DNA from: Gammaproteobacteria bacterium
GTDB taxonomy: Bacteria > Pseudomonadota > Gammaproteobacteria > Pseudomonadales > Azotimanducaceae
DNA: 7,648 nt
Direction: 5' to 3'
Assembly: GCA_030430515.1 (NCBI GenBank)
Contig: JAUIKX010000164.1
Span: forward strand, 1-7,648
Below, piece after piece: positions 1 through 6,516 of the stretch. Position numbers and translations under genes: made by a program. Below the pieces are notes generated by a model. That model saw nothing but the letters and a program-made list of their open reading frames with translations, ran no database searches and was not told the origin of the DNA. Position 1 is the first letter of the stretch. Each line of letters opens with the position of its first letter.

Positions 1-1759
1 CGAAGAAGGCCGCGCAGCCGAAGACTATACCCTGGGCGGCGCGGATGTGACGCTCAAAGCCGGTAAAGACAGCTGGGTGAAAATGGAGTACGGCACCACA
101 CAGGCCACGCAATCGGAGCGCTTCTTCTCCAATGATGGCGGGCTGTCTTTCGCCAACCTTTCGGCCGGCGGCAATACCGATCGAGAAGGCGACGCCTACA
201 ATCTCGACATCCACGTGAACGCCGCCGACTTCGGTGGCAGGCTGAACTGGATCACCAACGCCTGGTACAGAAACGTCGACGATCAGTTCTCCATCGCCCG
301 CCGCGATGACGGCGTCAACGTGGAAGAGTTCGGCGCCGAGACCCATCTGCCGATCGGCGACAAGTGGCAGGTTGGTTTCAGGGGCAGCCGCCTGGAGGCT
401 GAAAACCAGTTCGAGCTGACCGAGGGGGCCGTGCAGGTGTCCCGCAGGATCGGCGACGCCGGCAACGCCACCGCAGAGGTGAAATACGTCGAAGAGCAAC
501 GCGCAGCCGGCACGCAATCAGATGCGCTGATGGCGGCAGCTCAGTACGAGCACAAGGTCACTGAACGGGTCACCGCCTACGGTGGCGGCCAGATGAGCAT
601 CGATCAGGGCGAAGGCTACGACAACAACGATCAGGCGCACCTGGGCATCGATGTGCAGCTGAGCCAGAACACCAGCGGCCAGATCGAAGGCCGGGACGGC
701 CATCGCGGCAGCGCCATCCTCGCAAGCCTGGAGCATGCGCTGAACGGCCGACATACGATCTACGGAACCGTGACCCATTCCACCGACAGCACGGCCGACG
801 CCTACGACCGCGGTGCCAGCTACACGAGCATGCTGGATAACGTGGGCACCAACGTCGCCGCCGGACATCGATGGATGCTGAACGATCGAGTGAACCTCTT
901 TACCGAAGCGCAACGCAGTCAGGGCAGAAGAAGCTCTGGTGTCGGTCACGTCTTCGGGCTCGAATATGCAGACACCAGCGGTTTCTATGGCGGTCTGACG
1001 GTGCAGCAATCCGAAATACCCGACAGCGCAGCACTGACCCGACGCAAAGCGTACTCGGCTTCCGCGGGGTATCGCATGAGCGCGCTCAGGTACGCGGCGA
1101 AGCTGGAGTACCGGGAAGACGAAGGCGCTCAGCCAGTGGTGCAGTGGCTGACCACCAACCGTCTGGACTACCGCATCAACGATACTTACCGGGTCGCCGC
1201 GAAGTTCAATTACGCGGTCTCGGAGAACGAAGCCAGCAATCTGGACGTCGGCAAGCTCATGGAAGGTTCGCTGGGCATCGCCCGCCGACCGGTGGACGAC
1301 AATCGATTCAACTGGCTGGCCAAGTACGTGTATCTGTACGACCTGCAGAGCGCCGGTCAGGAAGATCCAGACTATGACCGGAAGCTGCAGGTGCTTTCCT
1401 GGGAAGGCGTCTACAAGCTTACCCGGCACTTCGATCTCGGCGGCAAGCTGGCCCGGCGCGAAGGCGAGGTACGTCTGTTACGGGATGCCGGGCCATGGTA
1501 TTCGAGCACCGCAAACTTCGCCGCGCTACGCCTGCGCTGGCATGTTCTGAAGAAGTGGGATGCCCTGCTCGAAGGTCGCTGGCTGGAGCTGGAAGAAAAC
1601 GAGGAGATCAAATCCGGCGCCCTGATTGCTGTGGAACGGCACATCGCCGACAACTTCAAGCTGGGTATCGGCTACAACTTCACGGATTTTTCGGACGACC
1701 TGACCGATCTGGATTTCGACCACAAGGGATGGTTTGTCAACGCCGTTGGCAAGTATTAG
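1..1759 (+). CDS. Outer-membrane beta-barrel protein, C-terminal part (5' truncated by window edge)
   Basis: The frame is open from base 2 to a TAG at 1757-1759, giving 585 visible codons. The first ATG, at 47, is internal: coding continues upstream without a stop, so the true start is outside the window. Nearly all of the visible part is alternating polar/hydrophobic stretches of about 8-12 residues separated by charged or Gly/Asn/Asp turns, as in transmembrane beta-strands. From about 545 a unit recurs roughly eight times, for example YEHKVTERVTAYGGGQ, LEHALNGRHTIYGTVT, YRINDTYRVAAKFNYA and RHIADNFKLGIGYNF. The protein ends GWFVNAVGKY, with alternating residues and a terminal aromatic, resembling the C-terminal signal read by the BAM complex. 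I infer an outer-membrane barrel, probably the membrane anchor of a larger surface or periplasmic protein. I see no TonB-dependent receptor plug and cannot name the family. The sensor kinase gene follows 85 bp downstream on the same strand. Confidence 0.75.
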   Translation, partial: EEGRAAEDYTLGGADVTLKAGKDSWVKMEYGTTQATQSERFFSNDGGLSFANLSAGGNTDREGDAYNLDIHVNAADFGGRLNWITNAWYRNVDDQFSIARRDDGVNVEEFGAETHLPIGDKWQVGFRGSRLEAENQFELTEGAVQVSRRIGDAGNATAEVKYVEEQRAAGTQSDALMAAAQYEHKVTERVTAYGGGQMSIDQGEGYDNNDQAHLGIDVQLSQNTSGQIEGRDGHRGSAILASLEHALNGRHTIYGTVTHSTDSTADAYDRGASYTSMLDNVGTNVAAGHRWMLNDRVNLFTEAQRSQGRRSSGVGHVFGLEYADTSGFYGGLTVQQSEIPDSAALTRRKAYSASAGYRMSALRYAAKLEYREDEGAQPVVQWLTTNRLDYRINDTYRVAAKFNYAVSENEASNLDVGKLMEGSLGIARRPVDDNRFNWLAKYVYLYDLQSAGQEDPDYDRKLQVLSWEGVYKLTRHFDLGGKLARREGEVRLLRDAGPWYSSTANFAALRLRWHVLKKWDALLEGRWLELEENEEIKSGALIAVERHIADNFKLGIGYNFTDFSDDLTDLDFDHKGWFVNAVGKY

Positions 1760-1789
1760 TGCCCAGCATTTACCCGTTCAATTCGGTGC

Positions 1790-1837
1790 TATGCTGATCA
1801 CCTACTGTGAATGCGGGTACACGCTCGGCTGACCCGC
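1790..1837 (+). promoter_or_regulatory. Possible extended -10 promoter and leader hairpin of the kinase gene
   Basis: The 85 bp between the barrel stop and the kinase start contains TGCTATGCT at 1787-1795, which matches an extended -10 (TGn followed by TATNNT). A -35 is not convincing; the best candidate, TTTACC at 1769-1774, is 15 bp away. Transcription would start near 1802, giving a leader of about 43 nt. That leader holds an inverted repeat, GCGGGT at 1813-1818 with ACCCGC at 1832-1837, ending 7 bp before the ATG. The kinase might therefore be transcribed separately from the barrel gene, but short matches like these occur by chance and co-transcription is equally possible. Confidence 0.27.
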
Positions 1838-1844
1838 CAGACTT

Positions 1845-4103
1845 ATGGTTACGGCAACTGCTACCGAGATGCACGACGAACAGTTTTTTACCCGGCGTGC
1901 ATTGAACGAGGCCGCCGCAGCGGCCGTCGTGCCTTCAGCGGTCATCATCGGGCTGCTTTACGCGCTCCTGGCCATGATCCACCCGTTTTTTCTCGAAGGG
2001 CCGGGAAAGTGGGTCGTTGTCGGCAACGCCGCGCTTTCGGCTCTGGCCTGTGCCGCAATTGCAAACGCCTGGCGCAGCAGGCAACACAAACTGCATCCTC
2101 ACCGAAGTGTGGCGCTCATCGCCGGTATCGTTGCGTTCAATACCATTGCCCACTTCATCTGCTACCCGGTTGCCGAGGGCACAGCCAACTTCGCCGCACT
2201 GAGCATCGGTCTGGGGCTGATCCTTCTCGCAAGGCGCTGGTACTGGACGTTTCAGGTGATCCTCTTCCTGTTCTGGCTGAGCGTCGTGCTCATCTACGAG
2301 GTTTTCGACCTCGGCAACTGGGGATGGCTCTACTTCTTTGCGTTTTTCATGTCGGTCGTGCTGCACGAGCAGCGGATACACGCGACGAAGGCTGTGGCGA
2401 ATCGGGAGGCGTTGCTGCAACGCCGAAACCAGGTCATACGTGGGCTTGTCAATGCACGCGAATGGTCCCCTCTGAACCTGAGCACCCTTCAGCAGACGAT
2501 CTGCAGGGCAGCAAACGAGGAGCTCGGGGCGGACGCCACATCCATCTGGTTACTGGATCGAAACCGACAGGTCGTACGACGGGAAACCACGGAGGTTCTA
2601 CCGCCTGTCGAAGTGACTTTTTTCAGCCAGCCCAACACGGTCGACATGGACCTGGCCACAACCCTGTTCGCCGCGCTGGACGAACGCCGAGTCGTCGCCG
2701 TCGACGACATGAAGGGCGACACTCACAAAGCCGCATCTCTGCTGGGCGAGCACATCGCCAGATCGTTCGCTTCGCAATCGCTTCTGCTCAGCGCCATCGT
2801 CATCGGCGGTGAAACCATCGGGGTTGTCGCGCACGCTTATCTTCGCCACACCTATGACTGGTCGGCCGAAGATCGGGTTTTTTCCAGCGCCATCGCCGAC
2901 ATTTCTGCATTGGCCATTCAGACCCACGAACGGGCCGCGCTCGAAGAACGCACGCACCAGGCTGAACGTCTCGAAAGCCTCGGCGTGCTCGCAGGGGGAG
3001 TCGCTCACGACTTCAACAACCTTCTGACGGTCATCATGGGCAATGCCGAGCTGCTCACCACAAGTCTGGATCAGTCGCAGATCGAGGAGATCGACAAGGC
3101 GCAGGCCATCATGAGAGCGAGCGATCGGGCCAAGGAGCTCGCCCGACAGATGCTCGCCTATTCGGGCCGTGCAAGCTTCATCACGCAGACAATCGACCTG
3201 AACGCACTGGTGAAGGATATCTCCGAGCAGGTCGGCTCGGTACTGCTCGATCAGGTGGACCTGGATACCTCACAGGTCAGCGACAGCGTACTCCCCAGTT
3301 CGGTGGACAGCACGCAGATCCGACAGGTGATCATGAACCTGCTGACCAACGCGCGGGACGCCGGCGCGACCCGGGTCGAAGTGGCTACCGGCCGGGAGCT
3401 CCTGCAGCAGCCATCGTCGGACACGGTTTCCATGGGGGGCGTTCTGCCGCCGGGTGACTACTGCTGGGTGTCGGTCTCCGACGACGGTGAAGGCATGGAC
3501 GCACAAACGCAGCAGAGAATTTTCGACCCTTTCTTCTCAACCCGTGTCCAGGGCACCGGGCTGGGGCTGGCGGCGGTGCTTGGCATTCTGCGGGCACACA
3601 ACGGTGCGATCACAGTGCACTCGACGATCGGCTCTGGATCCGTCTTTCGCGTCTACGTGCCGCTTGCCGCCAGCAGGGTTAGCCTGGAAGGTCCGCCTGC
3701 CGAAAGTACGGCGACGACTTTCGACGGTCGCATTCTCCTTGTGGACGACGAACAGATGCTGTCCGAATACGTTGCAAAGCTGCTGGGAGAGCTCGGTTGC
3801 GACGTCACGACAATCGACAGCTACAGACGCTTTACCGAGCAGATCGGAGCGCTGAACCTCGACCTGTACGATCAGGCCCTGATTGACCTGACCCTTGGCG
3901 ATGGCCTCGGCACGGACATCGTCAGCAAACTCAGGAGCATTCGCCCGGACCTGCCGATCATGATCATGAGCGGCTACGACGCGACGGACGCGCTCGCGGG
4001 CTTCGCCGCCTCGGAAACGGTCGCCTTTCTGCAGAAGCCTTTTCAACGATCGCAGTTGATCAGCGCCTGGCAGGACGCGAAGGAACGGGTGGGCAAAAGA
4101 TAG
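1845..4103 (+). CDS. Membrane-bound hybrid sensor histidine kinase / response regulator
   Basis: This 752-residue inner-membrane kinase should autophosphorylate a histidine in response to a signal and pass the phosphate to its own receiver. About six hydrophobic segments lie at residues 24-47, 57-74, 88-107, 113-129, 132-151 and 158-173. A GAF-like region spans about 205-362 and leads through a short helix into HisKA, whose H-box GGVAHDFNNLL carries the phospho-acceptor His388. The ATPase domain has the N-box (NLLTNARDA, Asn502), G1 box (DDGEGMD, 546-552), F-box (IFDPFFST) and G2 box (GTGLGLA). A receiver at about 628-748 has the acidic pair Asp634/Asp635, acceptor Asp681, Ser709 and the Lys731-Pro732 pair. 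All catalytic residues look intact. There is no HPt, DNA-binding or enzymatic output domain, so the output is probably an HPt protein or regulator encoded elsewhere. The start is the first ATG after an in-frame TGA at 1830-1832; no clear ribosome-binding site precedes it, and ATG 1869 is an alternative. The signal is unknown. Confidence 0.95.
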   Translation: MVTATATEMHDEQFFTRRALNEAAAAAVVPSAVIIGLLYALLAMIHPFFLEGPGKWVVVGNAALSALACAAIANAWRSRQHKLHPHRSVALIAGIVAFNTIAHFICYPVAEGTANFAALSIGLGLILLARRWYWTFQVILFLFWLSVVLIYEVFDLGNWGWLYFFAFFMSVVLHEQRIHATKAVANREALLQRRNQVIRGLVNAREWSPLNLSTLQQTICRAANEELGADATSIWLLDRNRQVVRRETTEVLPPVEVTFFSQPNTVDMDLATTLFAALDERRVVAVDDMKGDTHKAASLLGEHIARSFASQSLLLSAIVIGGETIGVVAHAYLRHTYDWSAEDRVFSSAIADISALAIQTHERAALEERTHQAERLESLGVLAGGVAHDFNNLLTVIMGNAELLTTSLDQSQIEEIDKAQAIMRASDRAKELARQMLAYSGRASFITQTIDLNALVKDISEQVGSVLLDQVDLDTSQVSDSVLPSSVDSTQIRQVIMNLLTNARDAGATRVEVATGRELLQQPSSDTVSMGGVLPPGDYCWVSVSDDGEGMDAQTQQRIFDPFFSTRVQGTGLGLAAVLGILRAHNGAITVHSTIGSGSVFRVYVPLAASRVSLEGPPAESTATTFDGRILLVDDEQMLSEYVAKLLGELGCDVTTIDSYRRFTEQIGALNLDLYDQALIDLTLGDGLGTDIVSKLRSIRPDLPIMIMSGYDATDALAGFAASETVAFLQKPFQRSQLISAWQDAKERVGKR

Positions 4104-4150
4104 TGACGGTGGTTCGAACCGTGTTTAGAGTTCTTGCAACGCGCCCTTTC

Positions 4151-4186
4151 GCACATTCAGCCCTTTGCTGAATGTGCTGAATGTGC
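4151..4186. repeat. 11-bp hairpin with a duplicated 3' arm
   Basis: GCACATTCAGC at 4151-4161 pairs perfectly with GCTGAATGTGC at 4167-4177 across a 5-nt loop. The 3' arm is present twice: an identical copy lies at 4176-4186, overlapping the first by two bases as a 9-bp tandem repeat of GCTGAATGT. The 5' arm can therefore pair with either copy, with a loop of 5 or 14 nt. No T-run follows in either direction, so this is not a textbook Rho-independent terminator. It lies 48 bp past the kinase stop codon and 44 bp past the 3' end of the tRNA, between convergent transcripts, and could protect 3' ends or assist termination. Confidence 0.6.
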
Positions 4187-4195
4187 CGTCGGGAA

Positions 4196-4228
4196 CTTCA
4201 CCTTTTTCGCTGCTCGAAAAAAGTGAAG
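4196..4228. terminator. Hairpin directly after tRNA-Lys, possible terminator
   Basis: Bases 4196-4209 pair with 4215-4228 to form a 14-bp stem with one C-A mismatch and a 5-nt loop. On the minus strand it begins two bases after the encoded CCA of tRNA-Lys and includes a run of six T within its 5' arm; on the plus strand it has a run of five T. The T-runs are inside the stem, not after it, so the fit to an intrinsic terminator is imperfect. Its position between two convergent transcripts makes a role in ending or trimming the tRNA transcript, and perhaps the kinase mRNA, plausible. Confidence 0.45.
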
Positions 4229-4229
4229 G

Positions 4230-4305
4230 TGGTGGGTGGTCTGGGGCTCGAACCCAGGACCAACGGGTTAAAAGCCCGGTGCTCTACCAACTGAGCTAAC
4301 CACCC
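4230..4305 (-). tRNA. tRNA-Lys (anticodon UUU)
   Basis: Read on the minus strand, this 76-nt gene folds as a complete cloverleaf. The acceptor strands GGGTGGT and ACCACCC pair over 7 bp, followed by discriminator A and an encoded CCA at 4232-4230. The D-arm has TAGCTCAGTTGGTAGAGC. The anticodon stem CGGG/CCCG encloses a loop containing CTTTTAA, so the anticodon is UUU and reads AAA/AAG lysine codons. The T-arm has the usual GGTTCGAGCC core. It lies downstream of queC on the same strand. All arms pair, so it looks functional. Confidence 0.97.
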
Positions 4306-4324
4306 CAGTCACGAGAAGTCATGA

Positions 4325-4361
4325 GGGCGCGAATTGTAGTCATGTGGCCGCGCCCCCTCAA
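4325..4361 (-). promoter_or_regulatory. Sigma70-type promoter for tRNA-Lys
   Basis: On the minus strand, TTGAGG at 4361-4356 and TACAAT at 4338-4333 are separated by exactly 17 bp, close to the consensus -35 and -10 boxes. The bases after the -10, TCGCGCCC, are GC-rich, as in discriminators of stable-RNA promoters that respond to the stringent response. Transcription should begin near 4326-4325, about 20 nt before the mature tRNA end. The -35 begins 4 bp past the queC stop. An imperfect inverted repeat, 4323-4331 against 4349-4359, spans the -10 box. Confidence 0.6.
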
Positions 4362-4364
4362 CCC

Positions 4365-5042
4365 TCAATTTGTAACGTATTCTGTGGGATCAGGGACACC
4401 GGCTTCAACGAAGCCTGCCCGCCGCAGCCTGCAGCTGTCGCACACCCCACACGCTGCCCCGGATTCGGTCGCCTGATAGCAGGACACCGTCAGCCCATAG
4501 TCCACTCCGAGGGCCGCGCCTTGTTTGATGATTTCGGCTTTAGAGAGGTTGATGAGCGGCGCCCTGATGGACAGCTTTCGACCTTCTACGCCGGCTTTGG
4601 TCGCCAAGTTGGCCATGGATTCGAAGGAAGATATGAACTCGGGACGACAATCCGGATAGCCGGAGTAATCCACGGCGTTGACACCGACAAAGATATCGAA
4701 GGCCTCCAGCACTTCCGCCCACGCGAGCGCCAGAGACAGGAATACCGTGTTTCGAGCCGGCACGTAGGTCACCGGAATGCCCTCGGTCGGCGCCTGCGGC
4801 ACCGCTATGCTTTCATCGGTCAGGGCCGAGCCGCCGAAAGCGGCCAGGTCGATGTGGATGGTGCGATGCTGCTCGCAGCCAAGGCTCGCACAGACCCGTT
4901 CTGCAGCCATCAGCTCGGCCGAATGACGCTGCCCGTAACCCACCGAAAGACCGAAGCACTCATAGCCATCGCGGTCGGCCATGGCCAGAACCGTGGCAGA
5001 ATCCAGGCCACCGGAAACCAGTACAACTGCACGCTTGCTCAT
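4365..5042 (-). CDS. queC: 7-cyano-7-deazaguanine synthase QueC
   Basis: QueC converts 7-carboxy-7-deazaguanine to 7-cyano-7-deazaguanine (preQ0) using ATP and ammonia, in the cytoplasm, on the route to queuosine. The 225-residue length fits the family. The N-terminus has the PP-loop SGGLDS (residues 10-15) that binds ATP pyrophosphate, followed by the family segment GYGQRHSAEL. The central motifs VTYVPARNTVFLSLA and GVNAVDYSGYPDCRPEF are characteristic. The C-terminal zinc site is complete: Cys188, Cys198, Cys201 and Cys204 (CGVCDSC at its core). The start ATG overlaps the queE stop in an ATGA at 5042-5039, so the two are probably translationally coupled. It is the last protein gene of the block; tRNA-Lys follows 59 bp downstream. 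Confidence 0.97.
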   Translation of the reverse strand: MSKRAVVLVSGGLDSATVLAMADRDGYECFGLSVGYGQRHSAELMAAERVCASLGCEQHRTIHIDLAAFGGSALTDESIAVPQAPTEGIPVTYVPARNTVFLSLALAWAEVLEAFDIFVGVNAVDYSGYPDCRPEFISSFESMANLATKAGVEGRKLSIRAPLINLSKAEIIKQGAALGVDYGLTVSCYQATESGAACGVCDSCRLRRAGFVEAGVPDPTEYVTN

Positions 5043-5680
5043 CGGCCCGGCTCGTCCCCCCAGATAGTTTTGTGCAGCTGCAACTGCAACCGCACCGGCA
5101 GTCGGTCATCGATGATCCACTGTGCAAGATCCGCAGGGCTCAGCACCCCCTGCGAGGGCGAAAACAGCACCTCGCCGGCACGCTTCGGAATTTCGTACTC
5201 GTCGAGCTTCATCCGCGCCCACTGATAGTCCGATTGGTCACACAGCACGAACTTGACCTGATCGCGGCTGGTGAGATGAGCAACGTTGGCCCAGAGATTT
5301 TTCGCCACCTCACCGGATCCGGGTGTTTTGATGTCGAGGATCCGCACGACCCGATCATCCAGGCCGCCGATATCCAGCGCGCCGCTGGTTTCGAGCGTCA
5401 CCTTGAAGCCCTGATCGCAAAGGACCTCCAGCAGCTTTCGAACTTCCGGCTGTGCCAGCGGCTCACCACCTGTAACACAGACGTACGGGGCACCGCCGGC
5501 AACGACGTGAGCCAGAACCTCGTCAATGCTCTGCCTGGTGCCGCCATGAAACGCATACTCCGTGTCACAGTAGCCGCAACGCAATGGGCAACCCGTCAGG
5601 CGCACGAAAGTCGTGGGCAGACCGGCATAAGTGGTCTCCCCCTGGATAGAGGTGAATATTTCGGTGATCCGAAGGCTCAT
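5039..5680 (-). CDS. queE: 7-carboxy-7-deazaguanine synthase QueE (radical SAM)
   Basis: QueE is a radical S-adenosylmethionine enzyme that rearranges 6-carboxy-tetrahydropterin into 7-carboxy-7-deazaguanine, the substrate of QueC. The 213-residue protein opens with the SIQGE substrate-binding segment (residues 11-15). The [4Fe-4S] motif CPLRCGYC follows, with Cys31, Cys35 and Cys38. The SAM-binding segment VTGGEPL is at about 69-75, then LETSG at 96-100 and DIKTPGSGE at 116-124. It ends in a His-Lys-Trp-rich tail (LHKTIWGDEPGR), as in the short bacterial QueE form. The start lies 13 bp past the cpoB stop. The nearest Shine-Dalgarno-like GGAG sits 16 nt from the ATG, so initiation probably relies partly on coupling with cpoB. 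No other queuosine gene (queD, queF, tgt) is in the window. Confidence 0.96.
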   Translation of the reverse strand: MSLRITEIFTSIQGETTYAGLPTTFVRLTGCPLRCGYCDTEYAFHGGTRQSIDEVLAHVVAGGAPYVCVTGGEPLAQPEVRKLLEVLCDQGFKVTLETSGALDIGGLDDRVVRILDIKTPGSGEVAKNLWANVAHLTSRDQVKFVLCDQSDYQWARMKLDEYEIPKRAGEVLFSPSQGVLSPADLAQWIIDDRLPVRLQLQLHKTIWGDEPGR

Positions 5681-5693
5681 GACGGGCTGGTGG

Positions 5694-6512
5694 TTACTCC
5701 AGCTCCGCAGCGTATGTCTCAGCCAATCCTGCCGCTGAGCTGCCGGGATGCTCCTGCCGCACCTTGCTCAGGTACTCCAACGCGCGTTTGGAGTCACCCA
5801 GACGGTGGTAGACAACCCCCATCTTGTACAGTGCATCAGGAACTTTCTGGTGTTCCGGATAAAGGTTGATGAGCTGAGCGAACGACTGACGTGCCTGTTC
5901 GGTCTCGCTCGTTGCCAGGTGGAGCTCTCCCAACCAGTAGAAGGCGTTCGGGGTCATCTGGCCGTTAGGATAGGTTTGCACGAACACGCCGAACTGCTCG
6001 ATGGACGCCTCGAAGTTACGAGCTTTCATGGCGTCGAACGCCTGATCATACGCGTCTTTCTCATTGCCGGGAATGTTCCCTGAAAGCTGGGTAGAACGCG
6101 TGATGGCACGTTTGCCCCCGCTCCCCGACGCATCGTCCGAAACCTGCGGGGTATTACCGCGTACGCCCCCTTGCGCTGACAGCACCGCCACGCGGCGGTC
6201 AAGGTCCTGATACTGCTCGTCCTGCTTCGCTTCGAGCTGCTTGAGCCGGTAGTTCTGGCGCTCCACCTCTCCGCGCAGCTCCTGCACTTCGCCCCGCAGA
6301 GCCTGCAGTTCGGTGAACAGCTGAGCAAGACCGCTGGCGGGCTGGCCCGCCGACTCAACCGGAGCGGGGTCTGGCGCCTCGTCCGACGTGTAAACACGCT
6401 TCGGGGGCGCCATCGCGGCAGAACGTGGCTCGCTTCGCTCCTCTACAGGCACAGCCGCCTGTACGGTGGTCCCGAGGAGAAGCAACAACAATGAGCAAGC
6501 CAGCGTTTTCAT
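5694..6512 (-). CDS. cpoB: Cell division coordinator CpoB (Tol-Pal system protein YbgF)
   Basis: CpoB is a periplasmic protein that in E. coli couples outer-membrane constriction by Tol-Pal with septal peptidoglycan synthesis by PBP1B. The 272-residue precursor has a Sec signal peptide (MKTLACSLLLLLLGTTVQA), with likely cleavage near Ala19/Ala20. A Pro/Ala-rich segment follows, then a heptad-patterned coiled coil at about 61-113 (LFTELQALRGEVQELR and onward), matching the trimerisation domain. After a Gly/Ser-rich linker, about three TPR units cover residues 150-265, for example YPNGQMTPNAFYWLGELHLA and YPEHQKVPDALYKMGVVYH. Length and domain order match the family. It starts 4 bp after the pal stop with no clear ribosome-binding site, which suggests coupling to pal translation. 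Confidence 0.95.
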   Translation of the reverse strand: MKTLACSLLLLLLGTTVQAAVPVEERSEPRSAAMAPPKRVYTSDEAPDPAPVESAGQPASGLAQLFTELQALRGEVQELRGEVERQNYRLKQLEAKQDEQYQDLDRRVAVLSAQGGVRGNTPQVSDDASGSGGKRAITRSTQLSGNIPGNEKDAYDQAFDAMKARNFEASIEQFGVFVQTYPNGQMTPNAFYWLGELHLATSETEQARQSFAQLINLYPEHQKVPDALYKMGVVYHRLGDSKRALEYLSKVRQEHPGSSAAGLAETYAAELE

Positions 6513-6516
6513 GCGC

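Noticed and set aside
518..1429. 303-codon open frame on the minus strand opposite the barrel gene
   Set aside because: It lies wholly within the barrel coding frame, has no recognisable domain, and antisense open frames of this length are common in GC-rich coding DNA.
1..1759. TonB-dependent receptor
   Set aside because: The visible part is barrel-like, but no plug domain or TonB box can be seen and the N-terminus is missing, so the name is not supported.
1811..2812. 333-codon plus-strand frame overlapping the kinase
   Set aside because: It is Arg/Gly-rich low-complexity sequence from a shifted frame of the kinase, whose own frame encodes clear membrane and GAF-like regions across the same bases.
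4106..4122. Palindrome GGTTCGAACC just after the kinase stop, resembling a tRNA T-arm core
   Set aside because: The flanking bases do not form a 5-bp T-stem around a 7-nt loop, and no acceptor or anticodon arm is nearby, so it is not a tRNA remnant. As a terminator it lacks a T-run.
4344..5225. 293-codon plus-strand frame opposite queC and queE
   Set aside because: It is antisense to two genes with complete catalytic motifs and shows no family signature.
4230..5680. Functional link between queuosine genes and the adjacent tRNA-Lys
   Set aside because: Queuosine is placed in tRNAs with GUN anticodons (Tyr, His, Asn, Asp). This tRNA has UUU and is not a substrate, so adjacency is just conserved gene order.
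5072..5869. 265-codon plus-strand frame opposite queE and cpoB
   Set aside because: It is a shadow of queE and cpoB with no domain or ribosome-binding signal.
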